Shown one piece after another: positions 42,680-51,482 of a stretch of 64,000 nt of DNA. The position numbers and the translations under genes are program-made. Position 1 is the first letter of the stretch. Every line of letters starts with the position of its first letter. This stretch comes from Thermoleophilaceae bacterium. Lineage in GTDB: Bacteria > Actinomycetota > Thermoleophilia > Solirubrobacterales > Thermoleophilaceae. Under the pieces are notes generated by a model. That model saw only the letters and a program-made list of their open reading frames with translations, did not search any database and was not told the origin of the DNA. The DNA is taken from the NCBI GenBank assembly GCA_030448005.1, contig JAUJNT010000001.1, positions 253,338-317,337 of the forward strand, written 5' to 3'.

Positions 42680-45196
42680 TCAGCGTCGCCTCACGCGCTC
42701 GCAGTTGCGTGCGACTCGGTCGCGCGCGTCGGCGATAACCGTGTCACGCCCGCTTCCGCAGTTCACGCGGTCGCGCAAGCTGTCGCGCGAAGTGATCCGG
42801 TCGTTGCCCGAGTTGCCGCTGATTTTGTCGCCGCCCGAGTTGCCGTTGATCCGGTCGTGGCCCGCGTCGCCTGCGATCCGGTCGCCGCTGCTTCCGCCGG
42901 AGATGCGGTCGTTGCCAGACCCGCCGTTGATCCGGTCGCGCCCACGGCTGCCGGTGATGAGATCCCTTCCGCTCACACCATGCAGACGGTCGTTGCCAAA
43001 GCTGCCAAGCAACGTGTCGTTGCCGGAGTCACCCGTGACGCGGTCGTCGCCGCGCCCGCCGTCGAGGCGGTCATTGCCCGAGTTGCCGCGCATGCTGTCG
43101 TTGCCGGCGCTGCCGCTCAGCCGGTCACGCCCGGTGCCCGACACCAACAGGTCGTTGCCAAGACCTCCCTGCCCGCGATCGTCGCCCGTACCGAGGTCAA
43201 CGCAGTCGTTGCCCGCAAGGGCATCCACCAGATCGTCACCGGTGCCGGCGAAGATGCGGTCAGCAGCGGTCGTGCCGTTGATCGTATTGGCAGCGGCCGT
43301 GCCACGGATCACATTCGCGGTCAGCGTCGGACAGCCCCGGAACGTGGGCGACGGCTGCGGGGAGTCGGGTGGGGAGGCGGGGCGCTGTGGGGTGGCGGGC
43401 ACGTTGGAGAGGAAGAAGTACTGCCTTCCCACGTCCTTTACGCACCCGGGGGTGGAGGCCTGACAGTTGAACGCCGAGGGGCCGACGTCGGTGAACGGTG
43501 CGCCGGCCACGTAGTCGGGCTCGCCGTCACTGTTGAGGTCCCCGGGAGCGACGATTGACCAGCCAAGATTGGACCCGAGGTTGTTTGCCTCGCCCGGCTG
43601 TGCATCGCTCGCCGGCAGCTCCAGGCTCTTCAGCAGCGATCCGTTGTCGCCGTCGAAGACGTACGTCCCCCCGCTCTCTTCCTTGACGACTTCTCCCGCG
43701 GCGGGGTGATGGGGGTTCTGGCCTACGTAGAGGTCGGGAGTGCCGTCCTTGTTGTAGTCGGTCCTGGCCAGCGAGAAGCCAAACGCTCCCCCCACGCTCG
43801 GAGTCGGATCCTTTAGCTCGTAGAGCACCGCCCCCGTTGCGCCGCTGAACACCCATGACCGACCCCCGCCGGCCTCGCGGGAAGGCCCCGACTGCAGGGC
43901 GGCGCTCGAGGAGTAGTCCGGCGTGCCGTCCCCGTTCACATCGCCCGGAGCGAGCGGCTCCCCGTCCTGCAAGCCCCACTGCGCCCCGGCCTCTGGCACA
44001 GGATCGTCTGTGCGTCTGATGAGCGCGCCGGTCGCGCCGCTGAACAGGTAGACCGCACCCTGGCCCCTGTTGCAAGTCGGCGCCGTGGGGTTCGCGCACG
44101 GCCCATTGCTCGCCATGTCGAAGTTGAAGCTCGTGGCGCCGACCTGCTGGTCGACGACGCCATCCCCCGTCAGGTCTCCGACCCCCTGCACGGGAAGCCC
44201 AAAGAAGCCGCAGGGGATCGCGCCCGCTCCTGTGCCGCCGCACGCCCCCGGCACCCTGTCAGAGGCGGGCAAATTGAGCGTGCGGAGCAGCCCCGACGCC
44301 CCGCCCGCGTGGTCGCTCGCCCTGCCCGAGAAGATGAACGCCTCACCCTCGTCGGCACGGCAGCCTGCGGGCAACGAGGCGGCCGGGAGCCGTCTTCCGT
44401 CAGCTCCGTTCCCGCAGCCCGCCGGCACGTCGGCTGTGGAGGCACCGACGAGTATGTCCTGAACGCTGTCGTCGTTGATGTCGCCCGCCCGACCGGTCCA
44501 GATGCCGAAGCGGGCAAAGCCCTGAGGGTTGGGCATCTTGAGCTCGAAGAGCGTTTGGCCGTTGGCGCCGCTCAAGACCCATGCCTTGCCTTGATCCTGG
44601 TTGCAGGCTCCGAGCGGGCCTGTGGCGGGTGGAGTGCAGGGCGTACCATCGGCCAGCGCGTCCTGCCCGTCCGCGCCGGCGACGAAGTCGGCCCTCCCGT
44701 CGCCATTGACGTCGCCGATCACAGCCGGCACGAAGCCAAACTGCGAGCTGGCCTGGATCTGCGGCGAGTCGACGAAATACAGGATCCTGCGAGTCGCGCC
44801 GTCCTGCATGTAAACGCGTCCGGCGACCGAAAATCCGCCAAAGCTCTCCCGGTAGTCGGAGACAAGGATCTCGTTCTTCCCGTCCCCGGTGAGATCGGAC
44901 ACGGTCCGCATGCGCTGGGCCCACTGCCCGCCGACCTGCGGGTTCGGAGCCTCGCCACGAACGAGGTTGGTGCTGTAGTCGGTGAGCGGCGTGGCGGCCA
45001 CGGTCTTGGACGCCGAGAATGTCAGCGTTCCGGCCAAGGCGGCTAGCATCACCGCACAGCCGCCAGAGGCCAGGGCACGCCTTCGTCTGCGCGACGCTGC
45101 TGCGCGAGGCAAACCGTGGGGCAGGCGCGCCGCTGGGTTGCCCTGTTGCTCAGCGGTATCCATCTGGCCGGCCGGCGGTCTTGATGCGGTGCGCAT
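42680..45196 (-). CDS. Secreted FG-GAP repeat protein with C-terminal RTX-like repeats
   Basis: About 838 residues from ATG 45196 with GAGAGGA upstream. A twin-basic N-terminus (SRRRRRALASGGC) leads to a signal helix. Seven or so FG-GAP/VCBS-type units follow (DLTGDGKNEILVSD, DVNGDGRADFVAGAD, DINDDSVQDILVGAS, DVNGDGTPDYSSS), predicting an integrin-like beta-propeller with Ca2+ loops. The C-terminal 220 residues hold about 18 nonapeptides of the GGxGxDxIx hemolysin type ([20 protein letters not shown]). The tail CGSGRDTVIADARDRVARNC is shared with the 54-64 kb genes. An envelope or secreted adhesin or binding protein is likely. Confidence 0.88.
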   Translation of the reverse strand: MRTASRPPAGQMDTAEQQGNPAARLPHGLPRAAASRRRRRALASGGCAVMLAALAGTLTFSASKTVAATPLTDYSTNLVRGEAPNPQVGGQWAQRMRTVSDLTGDGKNEILVSDYRESFGGFSVAGRVYMQDGATRRILYFVDSPQIQASSQFGFVPAVIGDVNGDGRADFVAGADGQDALADGTPCTPPATGPLGACNQDQGKAWVLSGANGQTLFELKMPNPQGFARFGIWTGRAGDINDDSVQDILVGASTADVPAGCGNGADGRRLPAASLPAGCRADEGEAFIFSGRASDHAGGASGLLRTLNLPASDRVPGACGGTGAGAIPCGFFGLPVQGVGDLTGDGVVDQQVGATSFNFDMASNGPCANPTAPTCNRGQGAVYLFSGATGALIRRTDDPVPEAGAQWGLQDGEPLAPGDVNGDGTPDYSSSAALQSGPSREAGGGRSWVFSGATGAVLYELKDPTPSVGGAFGFSLARTDYNKDGTPDLYVGQNPHHPAAGEVVKEESGGTYVFDGDNGSLLKSLELPASDAQPGEANNLGSNLGWSIVAPGDLNSDGEPDYVAGAPFTDVGPSAFNCQASTPGCVKDVGRQYFFLSNVPATPQRPASPPDSPQPSPTFRGCPTLTANVIRGTAAANTINGTTAADRIFAGTGDDLVDALAGNDCVDLGTGDDRGQGGLGNDLLVSGTGRDRLSGSAGNDSMRGNSGNDRLDGGRGDDRVTGDSGNDTLLGSFGNDRLHGVSGRDLITGSRGRDRINGGSGNDRISGGSSGDRIAGDAGHDRINGNSGGDKISGNSGNDRITSRDSLRDRVNCGSGRDTVIADARDRVARNCERVRRR

Positions 45197-45215
45197 GGGG
45201 AGTCCTCTCCAGGGG

Positions 45216-46250
45216 TCAGGCAACTAGGTGGAAGCGCTGGCGGTAAGCGGCGGGCCCGACGCCGACCCGCCGGTGAAAAGCTCGACGGAGCACCTCCGCG
45301 CTGGCGAAGCCCGACGCCCGCGCAACCGCCTCCAACGACCGCGCTCCGCCCTCGAGCAGCGTCCGGGCATGGTCGACTCGAAGCGCCTCGACGTAAGCGG
45401 CGGGCGTCACGCCGACCTCGCGGCGAAAGGCGCGCGCGAACGAGCGCTCGCTCAGGTTGGCGCGCGCCGCGAGAGCGGCAACGGAGAGATCCTCATCCAG
45501 GTGCCGGGCTATCCACCCCTGAAGCTCACGCAGCGCCGGGACGGCAGCTTGCTGGGCCGCCAGCGCGCCACTGAACTGCGACTGGCCACCCGGGCGCTTG
45601 AGGAAGACGACCAGCAGTCGAGCGACAGCCAGGGCAACCTCCGGGCCGAGGTCCTCTTCGACAAGTGCCAGGGCGAGGTCCATGCCGGTCGTGATGCCGG
45701 CGGAAGTCCACACGTTGCCGTCACGGATGAAGACAGGATCCGAGTCCACCTCCACGGCCGGGCGGCTGTCCGCGAGGTCCTCGCAGAACCGCCAGTGCGT
45801 CGTTGCCCGACGGCCGTCGAGCAGTCCGGCCGCGGCGAGCAGGTAGGCGCCCGTACAGACCGAGGTCGTACGCCTCGCCTGCCCCGCCGCACGCGCTACC
45901 CAGTCGACGACTCCGGCGTCGTCGACCGCAGCGCGCGCCCCCGCGCCGCCGGCCACAACCAGAGTGTCATGACGCTCCGGTGGTTCAGGCAGTGGCGCCA
46001 CGCCCAAGCGGAGTCCGTTGCTCATCATGATCGTGTCGCCGTCCGTGGCGCCCACAACCTGCACGTCGTAGGCACCGCGAACCTGGCTTGAGGCGAAGCA
46101 GAAGACCTCTACTGGACCGATCACGTCAAGCGCCTGGCAACCTTCGACTGCGAGAACGAGTACGTGGCGAGCCCCCGGCACGAGGCTATCTTGGCGAGAC
46201 AACGGCGTGACAACAAGGTCACATGCCCCACGAAATCTGCCAAGCCGCAT
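45216..46250 (-). CDS. GATase1-like/AraC-type transcriptional regulator
   Basis: A 344-residue regulator with an N-terminal DJ-1/PfpI-type domain (HVLVLAVEGCQALDVIGPVE, TSVCTGAYLLAAAGLLDGRR with the nucleophile-elbow Cys) and C-terminal AraC helix-turn-helix pair (LSVAALAARANLSERSFARA, then ARASGFASAEVLRRAFHRRV). The family includes FtrA/ArgR-like regulators. It is upstream of the FG-GAP/RTX gene on the same strand with only 19 bp between, so it may be cotranscribed with it and could control it. The start is uncertain: ATG 46250 or GTG 46181. Confidence 0.88.
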   Translation of the reverse strand: MRLGRFRGACDLVVTPLSRQDSLVPGARHVLVLAVEGCQALDVIGPVEVFCFASSQVRGAYDVQVVGATDGDTIMMSNGLRLGVAPLPEPPERHDTLVVAGGAGARAAVDDAGVVDWVARAAGQARRTTSVCTGAYLLAAAGLLDGRRATTHWRFCEDLADSRPAVEVDSDPVFIRDGNVWTSAGITTGMDLALALVEEDLGPEVALAVARLLVVFLKRPGGQSQFSGALAAQQAAVPALRELQGWIARHLDEDLSVAALAARANLSERSFARAFRREVGVTPAAYVEALRVDHARTLLEGGARSLEAVARASGFASAEVLRRAFHRRVGVGPAAYRQRFHLVA

Positions 46251-46606
46251 CGATGCGGCGGCCCGGGGCGCGGATCCGAGGGCGCTCCAATGCCGCTGCC
46301 CCGGGCTCTTCCGACTTGCGTCGTGAGCCGGAACTCAAGCGTACGGTGTACGTCATGACAACGCAGCCCAGATCTTCTATAGGCAGGCAGCGGCTTACTA
46401 AAGGGCAGCACCGTCAACCTTACCCCCGTAACGCGCCTTCGACGGCGCTCTTAAGGCGAGAACGCCCGGGCGACACTCGCCCCCTGGGGGCGAGGGATCG
46501 CAGCGGCCGCCGGAGCCCTGAGCCAACCGGACCCGCCACCGGAGGCGTAGGGCAAGAGCGCCGGGTGCTCCGGGGGCGCGAGCCCCCGGCCGTATAACCT
46601 GCCGCG
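46251..46606. other. Structured non-coding gap
   Basis: A 356-bp divergent gap between the AraC-like regulator and DegV. No frame is convincing. Strong GC hairpins are packed into 46475-46590, including CTCGCCCC/GGGGCGAG-type arms near 46475-46495 and the perfect stem at 46570-46589. No tRNA, tmRNA, SRP, 6S or named riboswitch consensus was matched by eye. Confidence 0.5.
46570..46589 (+). promoter_or_regulatory. GNRA-capped hairpin just before degV
   Basis: CCGGGGGC (46570-46577) pairs with GCCCCCGG (46582-46589) around a GCGA tetraloop. It ends 17 bases before the degV start, with TATAAC between. It could be a 5'-UTR stem, an attenuator of the upstream strand, or promoter-overlapping structure. 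Confidence 0.5.
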
Positions 46607-47476
46607 ATGTCGTCCGTGGCCGTTGTGACCGACACGACCGCCTATCTACCGACGGACGTGGCAGAGCGCAACGGCATCTCCGTCGTGTCGCTCTACGTCG
46701 TGTTCGGATCCGACCGCACGGTGCCGGAGTCCTCGATCGCCGACTTCCCCGCCTTCTTCGAGGAGCTGCGCAGCGCCGACTCGGTGCCGACCACCTCCCA
46801 GCCCTCGGTCGGCGACTTCCTCTCGGCCTACGAGCCGCTGCTCGACGCCGGCCACGACGTGGTGTCGGTGCACATCTCAGAGGGCCTCTCGGGCACCGCC
46901 GGCGCGGCACGGCAGGCGGCCGAGCAGCTAGAGCGGGACGGGAAGGGCGGCGAGCGGGTGCGGGTGGTGGACTCGGCGACCGCCGCGGGGGGCATCGGCC
47001 TGCTGACCCTCGTTGCCGCACGCGCCGCCGCCGCCGGGGCGGGCCTCGACGCCGTGGTGCAGCGCGTGAACGAGGCTCGGTCCGAGTACAAGATGTGGTT
47101 TGCACTCGACACGCTGGAGTTCCTGCGTCGCGGGGGTCGCATCGGCGCCGCCAGCGCGTGGATCGGCTCGACGATGAAGGTGAAGCCCATCCTCACGGTG
47201 GAGAGCACGATGACGCCGGTCGAACGGGTTCGCACGAGCGCGCGGATGTTCGAGCGGATGGTGGACTACGCCCAGCAGCGTCACGACTCGGGCGCGGACG
47301 CGTGGGTGGTGCAGCACTGCACGGCACCCGACCAGGCCCGACGACTGGTCGCAAGGTGCCGGGAGATCTTCGGCCGCGAGCCCGAGTTCGTCAGCGAGCT
47401 CGGCCCGGTGATGAGCGTGCACGCCGGCCCGGGCATGCTCGGGCTGGCCTCGGTCCCCGCGCGCTTCCTGCAGTAG
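46607..47476 (+). CDS. DegV-family fatty-acid-binding protein
   Basis: A 289-residue protein with the DegV opening VAVVTDTTAYLPTDVAERNG, the lipid-contacting TTSQPSVGDFLSAYEPLL and the conserved VHISEGLSGTAGAARQAAEQ. The C-terminal block LEFLRRGGRIGAASAWIGST is also typical. In some bacteria DegV/FakB proteins present fatty acids to the kinase FakA; no FakA gene is in the window, so that role is uncertain. It is followed by an AI-2E-type transporter with a gap of about 25 bp. Confidence 0.92.
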   Translation: MSSVAVVTDTTAYLPTDVAERNGISVVSLYVVFGSDRTVPESSIADFPAFFEELRSADSVPTTSQPSVGDFLSAYEPLLDAGHDVVSVHISEGLSGTAGAARQAAEQLERDGKGGERVRVVDSATAAGGIGLLTLVAARAAAAGAGLDAVVQRVNEARSEYKMWFALDTLEFLRRGGRIGAASAWIGSTMKVKPILTVESTMTPVERVRTSARMFERMVDYAQQRHDSGADAWVVQHCTAPDQARRLVARCREIFGREPEFVSELGPVMSVHAGPGMLGLASVPARFLQ

Positions 47477-47502
47477 ACCGGCGGACCGGGACCGCCGTCC
47501 GG

Positions 47503-48738
47503 GTGCTCGTCCAGAATCCGCTGGCAGTGGCGGCGCCCGACTCTCTCTCCCCTCGCGTCGTGGCCCGCACGGTGCTGCTCGTGGTCGCGCTCGCCATCGG
47601 GCTCTATCTGCTCTACCTGGTGCGCCGGCCGGTCGGCTGGCTTCTCACCGCCGCCTTCCTGGCGGTGGCGCTGTCCGGGCCGGTGAACTACCTGAGCGAG
47701 CGGGTGCGGCGTGGCTTTGCGATCACGCTCGTCTACCTCGGCATGTTGACGGTGCCCTTCGCGCTCGGCGCACTGATCGTGCCGCCACTGGTCGAGGAGG
47801 GCAACAACCTTGCGGCCAATGCCCCGGAGTACGCGCGGGACATCACGAGGTTCGTCAACGACAACGAGAAGCTGCGAGAGCTCAACGAGGACTACGACGT
47901 CACCGAGAAGCTGCAGGAGGAAGCCGGCATACTTCCGGGCAAGCTCGGTGGAGCCGCATCCACGCTGCGGGACGTGGGGGTAGGGATCGTCAACTCGATC
48001 TTCGCCCTCGTGACCATCCTGATTCTCACGGCGTTCATGCTCGGCGGGGGAAGAGGCTGGATCACCGCGGGGTTGCGATACCTCCCCGAGGATCGCGCGG
48101 AGCGCATCGAGAGCGTCCTCGGGCGGGCGGCCAAGGCGGTGGGAAACTACGTGGCCGGTGCCCTTGCGCAGGCGAGCGTGGCCGGGTTGCTCTCCTACCT
48201 CGTGCTGATGATCCTCGAGGTGCCGTTCGCCGCTCCCCTTGCGGTGATCATCTTCTTCCTCGACCTGATCCCGCTGATCGGCGCCACGATCGGAGCGGTG
48301 ATCGTGGGCATCGTCACGCTGTTCTCGAACTTCCCGACCGCCACGATCGCGTGGGTGATCTTCTCGATCATCTACCAGCAGGTGGAGAACAACCTGATCC
48401 AGCCGCAGATCCAGAAGCGCGCGGTGAACATCAATCCGTTCCTCGTGGTTGTCGCGGTGCTGTTCGGGTCCGCCCTCCTCGGGGTGCTGGGCGCGCTGGT
48501 AGCGGTACCCGTTGCCGCCTCCATCCAGATCGCGATCCGCGAATACGCCGAGTACCGCGGCATCCGTCCGCGCAGGCAGCCGGAGCCGCCGCCGGAGACC
48601 CCACCGCCGCCGGAGACCCCACCGTCGTCGGAGGGACCGCCGGCGGACGGCCCTCCGGAGGGAGGCCGGCCGAGAAAGCGGCTGCGGAGGAAACGGCCAA
48701 AGGGCTCAGGCCCCGCCGAGGGTCCGGCCGCGGCCTAG
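47503..48738 (+). CDS. AI-2E/PerM-family membrane transporter
   Basis: A 411-residue protein from GTG 47503 with seven to eight helices. Family blocks: GWLLTAAFLAVALSGPVNYL, VAGLLSYLVLMILEVPFAAP, FFLDLIPLIGATIGAVIVGI, and QQVENNLIQPQIQKRAVNIN. The C-terminal tail is Pro/Glu-rich with ETPPPPETPP repeats, then Arg/Lys-rich. Members exchange small solutes or antiport Na+; the TqsA role in AI-2 is only one case. It lies downstream of degV, likely cotranscribed. Confidence 0.9.
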   Translation: MLVQNPLAVAAPDSLSPRVVARTVLLVVALAIGLYLLYLVRRPVGWLLTAAFLAVALSGPVNYLSERVRRGFAITLVYLGMLTVPFALGALIVPPLVEEGNNLAANAPEYARDITRFVNDNEKLRELNEDYDVTEKLQEEAGILPGKLGGAASTLRDVGVGIVNSIFALVTILILTAFMLGGGRGWITAGLRYLPEDRAERIESVLGRAAKAVGNYVAGALAQASVAGLLSYLVLMILEVPFAAPLAVIIFFLDLIPLIGATIGAVIVGIVTLFSNFPTATIAWVIFSIIYQQVENNLIQPQIQKRAVNINPFLVVVAVLFGSALLGVLGALVAVPVAASIQIAIREYAEYRGIRPRRQPEPPPETPPPPETPPSSEGPPADGPPEGGRPRKRLRRKRPKGSGPAEGPAAA

Positions 48739-48757
48739 GAAGCGGGTGCGACGGGGA

Positions 48758-49000
48758 TCAGCTCTTGCGGCCGCGCAGGAGCGAGAAGGTGGCGGCCACC
48801 CCTCCGCCGATCACGAAGCCGGCGGCGGCCGCGCCGATCAGCGCCGTCTGCCGGTTCTCCACGAGCTGGCGACGCCAGTCGGCCAGCTGGTTGACCTTCG
48901 AGCGCAGATCGTTGACCGAGAACGCCAGGTCCTGGCGCGTGGCCTCGATGGAGCTGCGGATCTGCTCGGGGCTGCGGTTTGCGGGGGGCCCGGCCGCCAT
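48758..49000 (-). CDS. DUF3618-type small membrane protein
   Basis: An 80-residue protein from ATG 49000: RSPEQIRSSIEATRQDLAFS is the DUF3618 signature (x-IexTR.eLa.tv..L), followed by LADWRRQLVENRQTALIGAA and a single membrane helix (AAGFVIGGGVAATFSLL). GGAG lies four bases before the start. Overlaps the holin-type gene stop by one base (TGATG). DUF3618 partners of holin-like proteins are frequent in actinobacterial envelope stress clusters; the exact function is unknown. Confidence 0.85.
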   Translation of the reverse strand: MAAGPPANRSPEQIRSSIEATRQDLAFSVNDLRSKVNQLADWRRQLVENRQTALIGAAAAGFVIGGGVAATFSLLRGRKS

Positions 49001-49461
49001 CAGCTCCTGGCCTCCTCGTTCGTTCGGTCGAGTGAGCGCCCGGCTTCTTCGCGCTGGTTGCCCTGCCGCTCGAGCGTCTCGCGGGTGATCTTGGCCTCCT
49101 GGATGGCGGCGTCCGGAGTGGGCGGGCCCGTTGCCAGCCACTTCTTCGCCTGCAGCCCGGCCAGGACGCCTGCGGCCACGAGGAGCAGCGTGACCAGCCC
49201 GAAGCCCACCCAGGGCGGCTGGTCGAGCAGATCGATCAGGAACCAGGCAAGGGTGTGCAGGAGCATGACGACGGCGAACACGAGGAAGACCCCAGCCGCT
49301 CCAGCCACGGCCGCGCCCTTGCCGAGCGTCCTTGCCTTGGCCACGACCTCCGCCTTTGCGAGCTCGATCTCCTGGCGAACCAGCAGGGAGGCCTTCTCGG
49401 AGACCTCGGCGACGATCTCTCCGAGGCTCTTCTCCGCACTGTTGGGGCCGGACGGGCTCAC
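49000..49461 (-). CDS. Phage-holin-superfamily (DUF1469-like) membrane protein
   Basis: A 153-residue protein. An N-terminal amphipathic arm (SLGEIVAEVSEKASLLVRQE, IELAKAEVV) leads to two membrane helices (AAVAGAAGVFLVFAVVMLLH and GFGLVTLLLVAAGVLAGL), then an acidic helical tail. This is the PF07332/holin-X layout found beside DUF3618 genes. It overlaps the upstream gene by four bases and the DUF3618 gene by one, so the operon is tightly coupled. It probably alters envelope properties rather than being a phage lysis protein. Confidence 0.85.
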   Translation of the reverse strand: MSPSGPNSAEKSLGEIVAEVSEKASLLVRQEIELAKAEVVAKARTLGKGAAVAGAAGVFLVFAVVMLLHTLAWFLIDLLDQPPWVGFGLVTLLLVAAGVLAGLQAKKWLATGPPTPDAAIQEAKITRETLERQGNQREEAGRSLDRTNEEARS

Positions 49462-49829
49462 CGAGCGAGCAACCTTATGACGCCGGCAAGCACGAGGCCA
49501 CCCGCGAAGGCGGCGCCCACATAGAGCTCGGGGCGCTCCTCGAACGGGGGGGCCGGCACGGGTGTACCCGCCTGGTCGCCGGCGGCCCCGCCGGTCACGC
49601 CGCGCAGCCGGTCTGCCGCCCCTTCGGGCAGCCGGTCTCCCACCGACTGGAGCTTCTCACCGGTGGCCGCCTTGAGCCGCTGGCCGGGGTCCGGGCCGAG
49701 CCGCTCCTCGGCCCTCGTCCGGAGCCGGTCCCCCAAGCCCGATAGCTTCGCAAGCGGGGAATCGCCCTGGCCGTCGCCCTGCCCTGGAGAAGGCCCCCCC
49801 GCGTTTGCGTCCCGCGCCGAACTCTCCAT
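49458..49829 (-). CDS. Hypothetical C-terminally anchored protein
   Basis: A 123-residue protein from ATG 49829: Gly/Asp/Gln-rich start (GGPSPGQGDGQGDSPLAKLS), a helical middle with several RL repeats (LGDRLRTRAEERLGPDPGQR), and one C-terminal membrane helix (LYVGAAFAGGLVLAGVIRLL). No named family. It overlaps the stop of the 45-residue gene by one base and the holin-like gene start by four, so it belongs to the same operon. Confidence 0.7.
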   Translation of the reverse strand: MESSARDANAGGPSPGQGDGQGDSPLAKLSGLGDRLRTRAEERLGPDPGQRLKAATGEKLQSVGDRLPEGAADRLRGVTGGAAGDQAGTPVPAPPFEERPELYVGAAFAGGLVLAGVIRLLAR

Positions 49830-49966
49830 CAGGCGTCGGGCGGATCCTCGTTGAACAGCCGCACCCAGATGACCGTCGCGAGCCGGTTGGCCACGATCGA
49901 GACGAGCGCCCCGGTGAGCGCCAGCAGGCCGGTCCACATCACGCGCTTGACGAGGTCGTTGTCCAT
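49829..49966 (-). CDS. 45-residue membrane protein heading the envelope operon
   Basis: ATG 49966 encodes MDNDLVKRVMWTGLLALTGA, a single helix (TGLLALTGALVSIVAN), then RLATVIWVRLFNEDPPDA, ending in TGATG with the next gene. Start and stop coupling to the three genes below support a real gene despite its length. It resembles the N-terminal half of DUF4235-type proteins that often sit beside DUF3618 and holin-like genes, which is a tentative comparison. Confidence 0.65.
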   Translation of the reverse strand: MDNDLVKRVMWTGLLALTGALVSIVANRLATVIWVRLFNEDPPDA

Positions 49967-49974
49967 CGGCGCAT

Positions 49975-50613
49975 TCAACCAGACACGGGCTGGGCGCCGG
50001 ACTTAGACACTTCCAGGCCGCCGCAGATGGCATCCACGACGAGGCCCTTGGCCCCCTCGTACTGCTCCTCGGTCTGCGGCAGCAGGTCGAAGATCCACCC
50101 GGAGAGCAGTTGCTCGATCGCGCCGTAGAAGCACATCGCAGCGAACTCGGCGGAGATGTCGGGCTTGAAGACACCCTCGCGACGAGCGGACTCCACGATC
50201 TCCGCGATTCCCGCGTAGGCCTCGCGGATCTTCTCCAGGTGGATGCGCCCGAACGAATTGGCGGCGCGCGTGACCTCCACGATGATCACCTTCATCAGGT
50301 CCGGCTGGTGGCGGTAGGAGTCGATGATGAAGCTCGCCACCATGTAGAGCTTGTCGCGCGCGGGAACCTCCCCGAGGCGGTCGATCTCGGCGATCGCGTC
50401 GAGCATGATCTGCCAGCGTTCGAGGAAGAGCTCGTTGAGGATCTCCTCCTTCGAGTCGAAGTAGTGGTAGACGAGACCGTAAGCCACCCCGGCCTCGTCG
50501 GCCACGTCGGAGACGCGGCAGTGGTGAAAGCCCTGCCTTGCGAAGACCGTGATGGCGGCATCGAGTATCAGGCGGCGCTTGTCCACGGCCCCCGAGCGTT
50601 GGGACGCTCCCAT
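49975..50613 (-). CDS. TetR-family regulator (fatty-acid type)
   Basis: A 212-residue regulator from ATG 50613 (MGASQRSGAVDKRRLILDAA). Helix-turn-helix: RVSDVADEAGVAYGLVYHYF, then DSKEEILNELFLERW. The C-terminal ligand domain (YMVASFIIDSYRHQPDLMKV) resembles TetR regulators of fatty-acid degradation (FadR/RaaS-like), an inference from general similarity. The start overlaps the nitrilase-family gene stop (TGATG). The four small membrane genes begin nine bases downstream, so this protein may control them. Confidence 0.85.
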   Translation of the reverse strand: MGASQRSGAVDKRRLILDAAITVFARQGFHHCRVSDVADEAGVAYGLVYHYFDSKEEILNELFLERWQIMLDAIAEIDRLGEVPARDKLYMVASFIIDSYRHQPDLMKVIIVEVTRAANSFGRIHLEKIREAYAGIAEIVESARREGVFKPDISAEFAAMCFYGAIEQLLSGWIFDLLPQTEEQYEGAKGLVVDAICGGLEVSKSGAQPVSG

Positions 50614-51482
50614 CACGCACTCCCGGCGCGCGTGGTCGCCGGCACGACACCGGGGGGCGGTTCCGCCTCCCCCGGCCAGCGATACGCGGATGGGACGCGG
50701 TTGGCCAGGCTCGGCAGCGAGCGCCGTACCTCCTCCTGGCGGGCGAGATCGAGGTCGGCCGCCACGAAGCACTCCTCGTCGGGCGCGCGCACGAGCACCT
50801 CACCCCAGGGGTCCACGATCTGGGAGCCGCCGAAGCTCTCGTTGTCAGGCGGATGGATGCCGATCTGGTCGGCGGCGATCACGAAGGCCTGATTCTCGAT
50901 GGCCCGCGCGCGGACGAGCACGTCCCAGTGGGCGGCGCCTGTGACCTTCGTGAACGCGGCCGGAAGCGTGAGTACGCGGGCGCCGCGGATGGCGAGGATC
51001 CGGTAGAGCTCCGGGAAGCGCAGGTCGTAGCAGACGCTCATCCCGAGGCTGAGACCGCGCGCCTCGCTGGTCACGAGCTCCACGCCCGCCTCCTGGGAGG
51101 TCGACTCCCGGTACTCCTTCCCCCCCACCGTCACGTCGAACATGTGGATCTTGCGGTAGACGCCCCGCAACTCGCCTTCGGGCCCTACGTGCACGGACGT
51201 GTTGCCCAGCTTGTCGTGGCCCTCACGCCGCTCGACGATCGAGCCGGCCACCAGGTCGATACGGAGCTCGCGTGCGATCTCGCGCGCCCACGTGATCGTC
51301 GGGCCATCGAGCGGCTCCGCGCCCGCCAGGTAGCTCTCGTGCGTGCCGAGCAGGTTGAACTTCTCCGGCAGCAGCACGAGCTGGGCGCCCGCTGCCGCCG
51401 CTGCCCGGGTCAGACGGTCGGCGCTGCCGAGGTTGCGCTTCTTGTCCTCGGTGGAATTGAGCTGAACTGCCGCCGCGCGCAT
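50613..51482 (-). CDS. Nitrilase-superfamily carbon-nitrogen hydrolase
   Basis: A 289-residue hydrolase with the Glu-Lys-Cys triad visible: Glu in LVLLPEKFNLLG, Lys in GVYRKIHMFDV and Cys in MSVCYDLRFPELYRI. It opens MRAAAVQLNSTEDKKRNLGS. This is the Nit1/Nit2 omega-amidase-like branch, which repairs deaminated glutathione or hydrolyses 2-oxoglutaramate. Ribosome site AGGAGAGG precedes ATG 51482. It is the first gene in a unit with the TetR regulator. Confidence 0.92.
   Translation of the reverse strand: MRAAAVQLNSTEDKKRNLGSADRLTRAAAAAGAQLVLLPEKFNLLGTHESYLAGAEPLDGPTITWAREIARELRIDLVAGSIVERREGHDKLGNTSVHVGPEGELRGVYRKIHMFDVTVGGKEYRESTSQEAGVELVTSEARGLSLGMSVCYDLRFPELYRILAIRGARVLTLPAAFTKVTGAAHWDVLVRARAIENQAFVIAADQIGIHPPDNESFGGSQIVDPWGEVLVRAPDEECFVAADLDLARQEEVRRSLPSLANRVPSAYRWPGEAEPPPGVVPATTRAGSA

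Noticed and set aside
41598..43463. Long + strand open frame opposite the epimerase and RTX gene
   Set aside because: Shadow of repeat-rich coding sequence; it carries no domain and repeats only mirror the RTX nonapeptides.
46251..46606. RNase P, tmRNA, SRP RNA or named riboswitch
   Set aside because: Hairpins are present but none of the conserved cores of these RNAs could be matched by eye.
49000..49461. Prophage lysis cassette based on the holin-like gene
   Set aside because: No phage structural, integrase or endolysin gene nearby; DUF3618 context indicates a cellular envelope gene.
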